In this document: piece after piece, positions 37,228 to 40,615 of the stretch | How the letters are laid out: each line of letters begins with the position of its first letter | Numbering within the stretch: the first letter of the stretch is position 1 | Assembly: GCA_003216895.1 (NCBI GenBank) | Contig: QCID01000010.1 | Location: 1-40,615, forward strand | Direction of reading: 5' to 3' | DNA from: Prochlorococcus sp. AG-402-K04 | GTDB lineage: Bacteria > Cyanobacteriota > Cyanobacteriia > PCC-6307 > Cyanobiaceae | Length of the DNA: 40,615 nt | Notes under the pieces: generated by a model | What the model was told of the DNA's origin: nothing | Databases searched by the model: none | The model's input: the letters and a program-made list of their open reading frames with translations, nothing else | Position numbers and translations under genes: made by a program

Positions 37228-38312
37228 TGTTTAAAGATCAATCTTTAAAGTCAAAACTAGCACTGTTTGCGGGATTTATTTTTTGTGCAAATCTCTTTAT
37301 TTCTTTACCTCTTAGATCTGCTAGTGCTCTTGCGGCTTGGGCCTTAACTAGTAACGGAAGCCTTAAATTAAGAACTTCTTCTGGGGCTAAATTAGATGCT
37401 TTTTATCAATCCTCAACCACTGATAAAGGTGAAAGGGTTTGGATTGATTTCCCAGGTGAATTAAGTCGCCCTAGAACGATTAAAGGAAATGGATCAGTTA
37501 AGGAAATTAGACTGGGTAAACCATCTAAGGGTAAAACTAGGCTTGTTATTGAGTTTCTTCCATCAGTAGAATTAGAAGCCTCTAAATTACAATTAATTGG
37601 TATCTCACCAAATATGTGGGAGTTGAAATTTATTGGATTAGAAAGTAATTCTTTTAGTTCCATTGAAGAAGGTAATATCTTAAGAAACTCAATAAAAAGA
37701 ACTTATGAAAAAATAAATATTCAGAAATTAGATGTTTCTTCATTACCCAATGTCCCATATGGAAAGTATAAAGTTGTCATAGATCCTGGGCATGGCGGTT
37801 CAGACCCTGGTGCAGTGGGAATAAATGGTTTAAGAGAGACTGATATTGTTTTAGAAGTTTCAAAGAGTGTTTCAGAACTTTTAACAAACAAAGGTGTTAA
37901 AACTATTTTAACTCGAACTTATGAGAGAACATTAGACTTACAACCAAGAGTTTCCATAGCTAATAATTCAAAAGCAGATGCTTTTGTAAGTATTCATGCA
38001 AATGCAACAAGAGGAAAGCGACAAGATGTTAATGGTTTAGAGACATATTATTACTCTCGATATCAAGGATATTCTTTAGCGAAAAATATTCAAAAACAAA
38101 TTTTAATTTTCTCTCCCCAAAGCCCTGATAGAGGTGTTCGTCGATCTCGCTTTTATGTAATCAGACATACATCCATGCCTGCAGCTCTAGTAGAAATTGG
38201 ATTTCTTACAGGAAAGTATGATGCAGCTTTATTAAGACAAAAAGCTTACAGGGATAAAATTTCTTTTGCTATCGCTAAGGGGATCTTGAATTATCTAAAA
38301 GCTTCAAATTAG
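37227..38312 (+). CDS. amiC: N-acetylmuramoyl-L-alanine amidase with AMIN domain
   Basis: AmiC-type amidases cut the bond between muramic acid and L-alanine, mainly for daughter-cell separation. From the ATG at 37227 (overlapping the nitrilase stop as TGATG) there are 361 residues: a signal peptide to about residue 36, an AMIN domain at about 37-135 that targets the envelope, a linker, and an Amidase_3 catalytic domain from about 180. Zinc ligands are H189 (DPGHGGSDPGA), E204 (LRETDIV) and H257 (VSIHANA); the catalytic glutamate lies in ALVEIGFLTG. A TTG one codon upstream is less likely. murI follows after two bases. Confidence 0.93.
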   Translation: MFKDQSLKSKLALFAGFIFCANLFISLPLRSASALAAWALTSNGSLKLRTSSGAKLDAFYQSSTTDKGERVWIDFPGELSRPRTIKGNGSVKEIRLGKPSKGKTRLVIEFLPSVELEASKLQLIGISPNMWELKFIGLESNSFSSIEEGNILRNSIKRTYEKINIQKLDVSSLPNVPYGKYKVVIDPGHGGSDPGAVGINGLRETDIVLEVSKSVSELLTNKGVKTILTRTYERTLDLQPRVSIANNSKADAFVSIHANATRGKRQDVNGLETYYYSRYQGYSLAKNIQKQILIFSPQSPDRGVRRSRFYVIRHTSMPAALVEIGFLTGKYDAALLRQKAYRDKISFAIAKGILNYLKASN

Positions 38313-38314
38313 AT

Positions 38315-39112
38315 ATGCGCCTTGGATTGTTTGATAGTGGTGTTGGAGGCTTCACTGTTTTAAAAAAGGTTATAGAAATATGTCCCAATAATTCATTCAT
38401 ATATTTGGCTGATACAGCAAGACTTCCTTATGGAGTTAAAAAAACTAGTGAAATCATAAAAATTGCTGAAGAAATAGCATCATGGTTTGGTTGTCAAAAT
38501 ATTGATGCTTTTTTGATTGCGTGCAACACAACAAATGCAATTGCTTTAGATGTAATAAAAAAAAATTTAAATGTACCTGTTTTTGATTTGATTGGGTCTG
38601 CGGCCTCAACTATCCAGGAATCTAGAGTAGGTGTTCTTGCTACTCCCTCTACAGTTAAAACAAAGGCTTATACAAATGCGATTTTAGAATTCAAGCCAAA
38701 AACTTTTGTAATTGAGCAACCATGCCCTGAATTTGTTCCCATGATTGAAATGGATAATATTAATTTTGATAAGATTGCTGATGTTGCAAGTAGATATTTA
38801 CAACCTCTTGTAAGAGAAGAAATTCATTCTTTAATTCTTGGTTGTAGTCACTATCCTCTTATAACTCCTGTGCTGACTGAGATATTACCCTCTAGTGTTA
38901 AATTGATTGACCCAGCTGATTCTCTTTCTTTGAGATTAAAGTCTTTTATGGATTCAAAAGCAAGTAATTTTTTAAAGAAAAAAAATTTAGTTGATTTAAA
39001 GTTTTACGTAACCTCTAATCAGAAAAACTTTCCCAATAAAGCTAAGCATTGGTTAAACGTGTTTCCTGAAGTTAATCTCGTTTCACTGCAGAAGAAGGGT
39101 TGCGTCTCTTAA
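38315..39112 (+). CDS. murI: Glutamate racemase
   Basis: MurI makes D-glutamate for the peptidoglycan stem peptide by a two-base, cofactor-free mechanism. In 265 residues the two catalytic cysteines are C70 (LIACNTTNA) and C177 (LILGCSHYPL), and the start LGLFDSGVGGFTVLK gives the D7/S8 substrate-binding pair. The DTARLPYG element is also conserved. It starts two bases after the amidase stop, so the cell-wall genes amiC and murI are co-transcribed; sds follows after 22 bases. Confidence 0.96.
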   Translation: MRLGLFDSGVGGFTVLKKVIEICPNNSFIYLADTARLPYGVKKTSEIIKIAEEIASWFGCQNIDAFLIACNTTNAIALDVIKKNLNVPVFDLIGSAASTIQESRVGVLATPSTVKTKAYTNAILEFKPKTFVIEQPCPEFVPMIEMDNINFDKIADVASRYLQPLVREEIHSLILGCSHYPLITPVLTEILPSSVKLIDPADSLSLRLKSFMDSKASNFLKKKNLVDLKFYVTSNQKNFPNKAKHWLNVFPEVNLVSLQKKGCVS

Positions 39113-39134
39113 TATCAAAAAGTAGAGCGGTTTT

Positions 39135-40106
39135 ATGACCACAGCCACGGAAATTCTTCAACCTGTTGAACTTGATCTAGAAGCATTGCTTTCGGATCTT
39201 CGCAGCCTCATAGGTGCTGGACACCCTATTTTGCAGGCTGCTGCAGAACATCTTTTTAGTGCAGGAGGTAAACGTTTAAGACCTGGAATTGTTTTATTAA
39301 TTTCAAGAGCCTTGACGTCTGAGAAGGACCTTCCTTTGAAGCATCGAAAATTAGCTCAAATTACTGAGATGATTCATACCGCTTCTCTTGTCCATGATGA
39401 TGTCGTTGATGAAGCTGATACCAGAAGAGGTGTTGAAACTGTTCATAGTCGATTTGATCCCAGGATTGCTGTTTTAGCGGGAGATTTTTTATTTGCACAA
39501 GCAAGTTGGCATTTGGCAAATCTTGAAAATTTAGATGTTGTTAAATTATTAAGCAGGGTGATTATGGATCTAGCCGAGGGTGAAATAAAGCAGGGTTTGA
39601 ATAGATTTGATTCAACTCAATCCTTTGAAAGTTATTTAGAAAAAAGTTATTGTAAAACAGCATCCCTAATAGCTAATAGTTCCAAGGCTATTGGTGTTTT
39701 ATCTGATGTAAATCAAGAGAGCTTAAATTCACTTTATTTTTTTGGAAGACAGCTAGGATTAGCTTTTCAAGTGGTTGATGATATTCTCGATTTCACTGGA
39801 AATGATGAACAATTAGGTAAGCCAGCAGCTAGTGATCTTCAAAGTGGTTATCTTACTGCACCTGTTTTCTTTGCATTGGAAGAGAATCCATCTCTTAGCC
39901 AACTTATTAATGGCAAATTCTCTAATAAAGACGATCTTGACAAGGCTCTATCTCTCGTCAGAGATTCAAATGCGATCAAAAAATCAAGAGAATTAGCCGA
40001 AAAATTTGCTTCTGAATCAAAAGATTCAATTTCTTGGTTGCCAGATTCACCCTCAAAGAAAGCATTACTTGAATTGCCTGAATTTGTAATTAGCAGACTT
40101 TATTAA
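39135..40106 (+). CDS. sds: Polyprenyl (solanesyl) diphosphate synthase
   Basis: The enzyme extends an allylic diphosphate with isopentenyl diphosphate; in cyanobacteria the long-chain type makes the C45 side chain of plastoquinone-9. The 323 residues carry the first aspartate-rich motif DDVVD at 88-92, the second DDILD at 215-219, GGKRLRPGIVLL near residue 45 and KTASLIA. The residues before the first DDxxD are small, as in long-chain synthases, which favours solanesyl over geranylgeranyl product; chain length is inferred. It ends one base from the convergent HAD gene. Confidence 0.92.
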   Translation: MTTATEILQPVELDLEALLSDLRSLIGAGHPILQAAAEHLFSAGGKRLRPGIVLLISRALTSEKDLPLKHRKLAQITEMIHTASLVHDDVVDEADTRRGVETVHSRFDPRIAVLAGDFLFAQASWHLANLENLDVVKLLSRVIMDLAEGEIKQGLNRFDSTQSFESYLEKSYCKTASLIANSSKAIGVLSDVNQESLNSLYFFGRQLGLAFQVVDDILDFTGNDEQLGKPAASDLQSGYLTAPVFFALEENPSLSQLINGKFSNKDDLDKALSLVRDSNAIKKSRELAEKFASESKDSISWLPDSPSKKALLELPEFVISRLY

Positions 40107-40107
40107 T

Positions 40108-40615
40108 TCAATACTCATTCAATATTTGTTCAATTTCTTTTAAATGGGCGATTTGTCTTAAATTGATTTGTTCATCTAAAACTTCTTTTTTTTGCAGTTC
40201 ATCACGCTTTTCTTTTAAGCAAAAAACAAAACATCCTGCCTCTATAGCTGAAGATACCCCAGAAATTGAATCTTCAACAGCCCAGCATTCTTGAGGAGCA
40301 ATATTTAATTTTTCGGCGGCTAATAGATATGGATCTGGAGCTGGTTTGCCTTTGGCTAGTAATTTGTCATCGCCAAGAACAATTACAGAAAAAAGATTTA
40401 TCCATTTATGAGGGGCGGTTTTTATTTGGAAAGATTCAGAGCTGCTACTGGTTACTAACGCCATTGGGATATTGTTTGCATGACATCTTTTAACCAAACT
40501 CTCGCCACCTTGCATTGCTTGTGCAGTGAGAATTAGTTGCCTTGAAATTGGCTTATGGAGTGCTAATAAATCTTTAACCTTAACTTCCTTTGGAATCAAT
40601 TTAACCAGTTCATTG
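40108..40615 (-). CDS. HAD-superfamily hydrolase (beta-phosphoglucomutase-like), N-terminus cut by window edge
   Basis: The frame is open to the last base; the TTG that could start it at 40599 is only an internal codon, since the codons before it (reading N-E-L-V-K) continue the helix. So the gene begins beyond the window and the motif I DxDGT part is missing. Visible are motif II in MALVTSSSS, motif III lysine in GKPAPDPYLLAA and motif IV in AVEDSISGVSSAIEAG, as in HAD subfamily IA phosphatases of the beta-phosphoglucomutase/CbbY type. It probably acts on a small sugar phosphate or related ester. It converges with sds. Confidence 0.87.
   Translation of the reverse strand, partial: NELVKLIPKEVKVKDLLALHKPISRQLILTAQAMQGGESLVKRCHANNIPMALVTSSSSESFQIKTAPHKWINLFSVIVLGDDKLLAKGKPAPDPYLLAAEKLNIAPQECWAVEDSISGVSSAIEAGCFVFCLKEKRDELQKKEVLDEQINLRQIAHLKEIEQILNEY

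Noticed and set aside
37224-37229. TTG at 37224 as the start of the amidase
   Set aside because: The ATG at 37227 directly follows and gives the usual stop-start overlap with the nitrilase gene.
1-40615. CRISPR arrays, insertion sequences, tRNA or rRNA genes
   Set aside because: No regularly spaced repeats, transposase motifs or cloverleaf-like segments were seen, and the gaps between genes are too short for most of them.

Overview
The window looks like a piece of core chromosome from a low-GC marine picocyanobacterium, most likely Prochlorococcus; a low-light NATL-like clade is my guess, not something proven here. The reasons are an AT-rich but not extreme base composition, very tight gene packing (no gene-free stretch reaches 300 bases), cyanobacteria-specific families (Ycf51, DUF4336, DUF760, a TIC236/TamB-like giant, NDH-1 NdhD), a cyanobacterial mntCAB-order manganese transporter, and genes for phylloquinone and the solanesyl side chain of plastoquinone. 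I saw no tRNA, rRNA, insertion sequence, prophage gene, integrase or CRISPR array.

Layout. 1-2372 (minus): Ycf51, a DUF4332-like protein, a small secreted protein and a truncated CocE-type hydrolase, probably one operon. 2440-8912 (plus): the TamB-like protein, then proA-folB-serine hydrolase. 8909-18147 (minus): an RHH-like low-complexity protein, trpS, thrS, glk, thrB, ndhD and prlC. 18376-23623 (plus): a YcjF/DUF697 membrane protein, a manganese-type ABC transporter (binding lipoprotein, ATPase, permease) and a DUF4336 protein. 23631-24604 (minus): DUF760 and signal peptidase I. 24668-30326 (plus): menD, menB, glgA, murF. 30340-35580 (minus): ubiD-like, aroA, an MnmD-like tRNA methyltransferase, glmU. 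35639-40106 (plus): comB, nitrilase, amidase, murI, sds. 40108 to the edge (minus): a HAD phosphatase whose N-terminus lies beyond the window.

How the genes fit together. Peptidoglycan: glmU (UDP-GlcNAc), murI (D-Glu), murF (UDP-MurNAc-pentapeptide), the AMIN amidase (septal cleavage). Quinones: aroA towards chorismate, menD and menB for phylloquinone (photosystem I), a UbiD-like decarboxylase and sds for plastoquinone, with NdhD in a complex that reduces plastoquinone. Envelope: TamB-like protein, signal peptidase I, lipoprotein. Metal supply: the manganese transporter presumably feeds photosystem II. The remainder is translation (thrS, trpS, tRNA modification), amino-acid synthesis (proA, thrB), folate (folB) and carbon storage (glgA, glk).

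I did not find a convincing undescribed multi-gene system; this is mostly ordinary housekeeping DNA. The points most worth a second look are an RHH-like core with low-complexity arms placed in frame directly before trpS, the markedly higher GC of thrB, and a comB gene with no visible coenzyme M partner.
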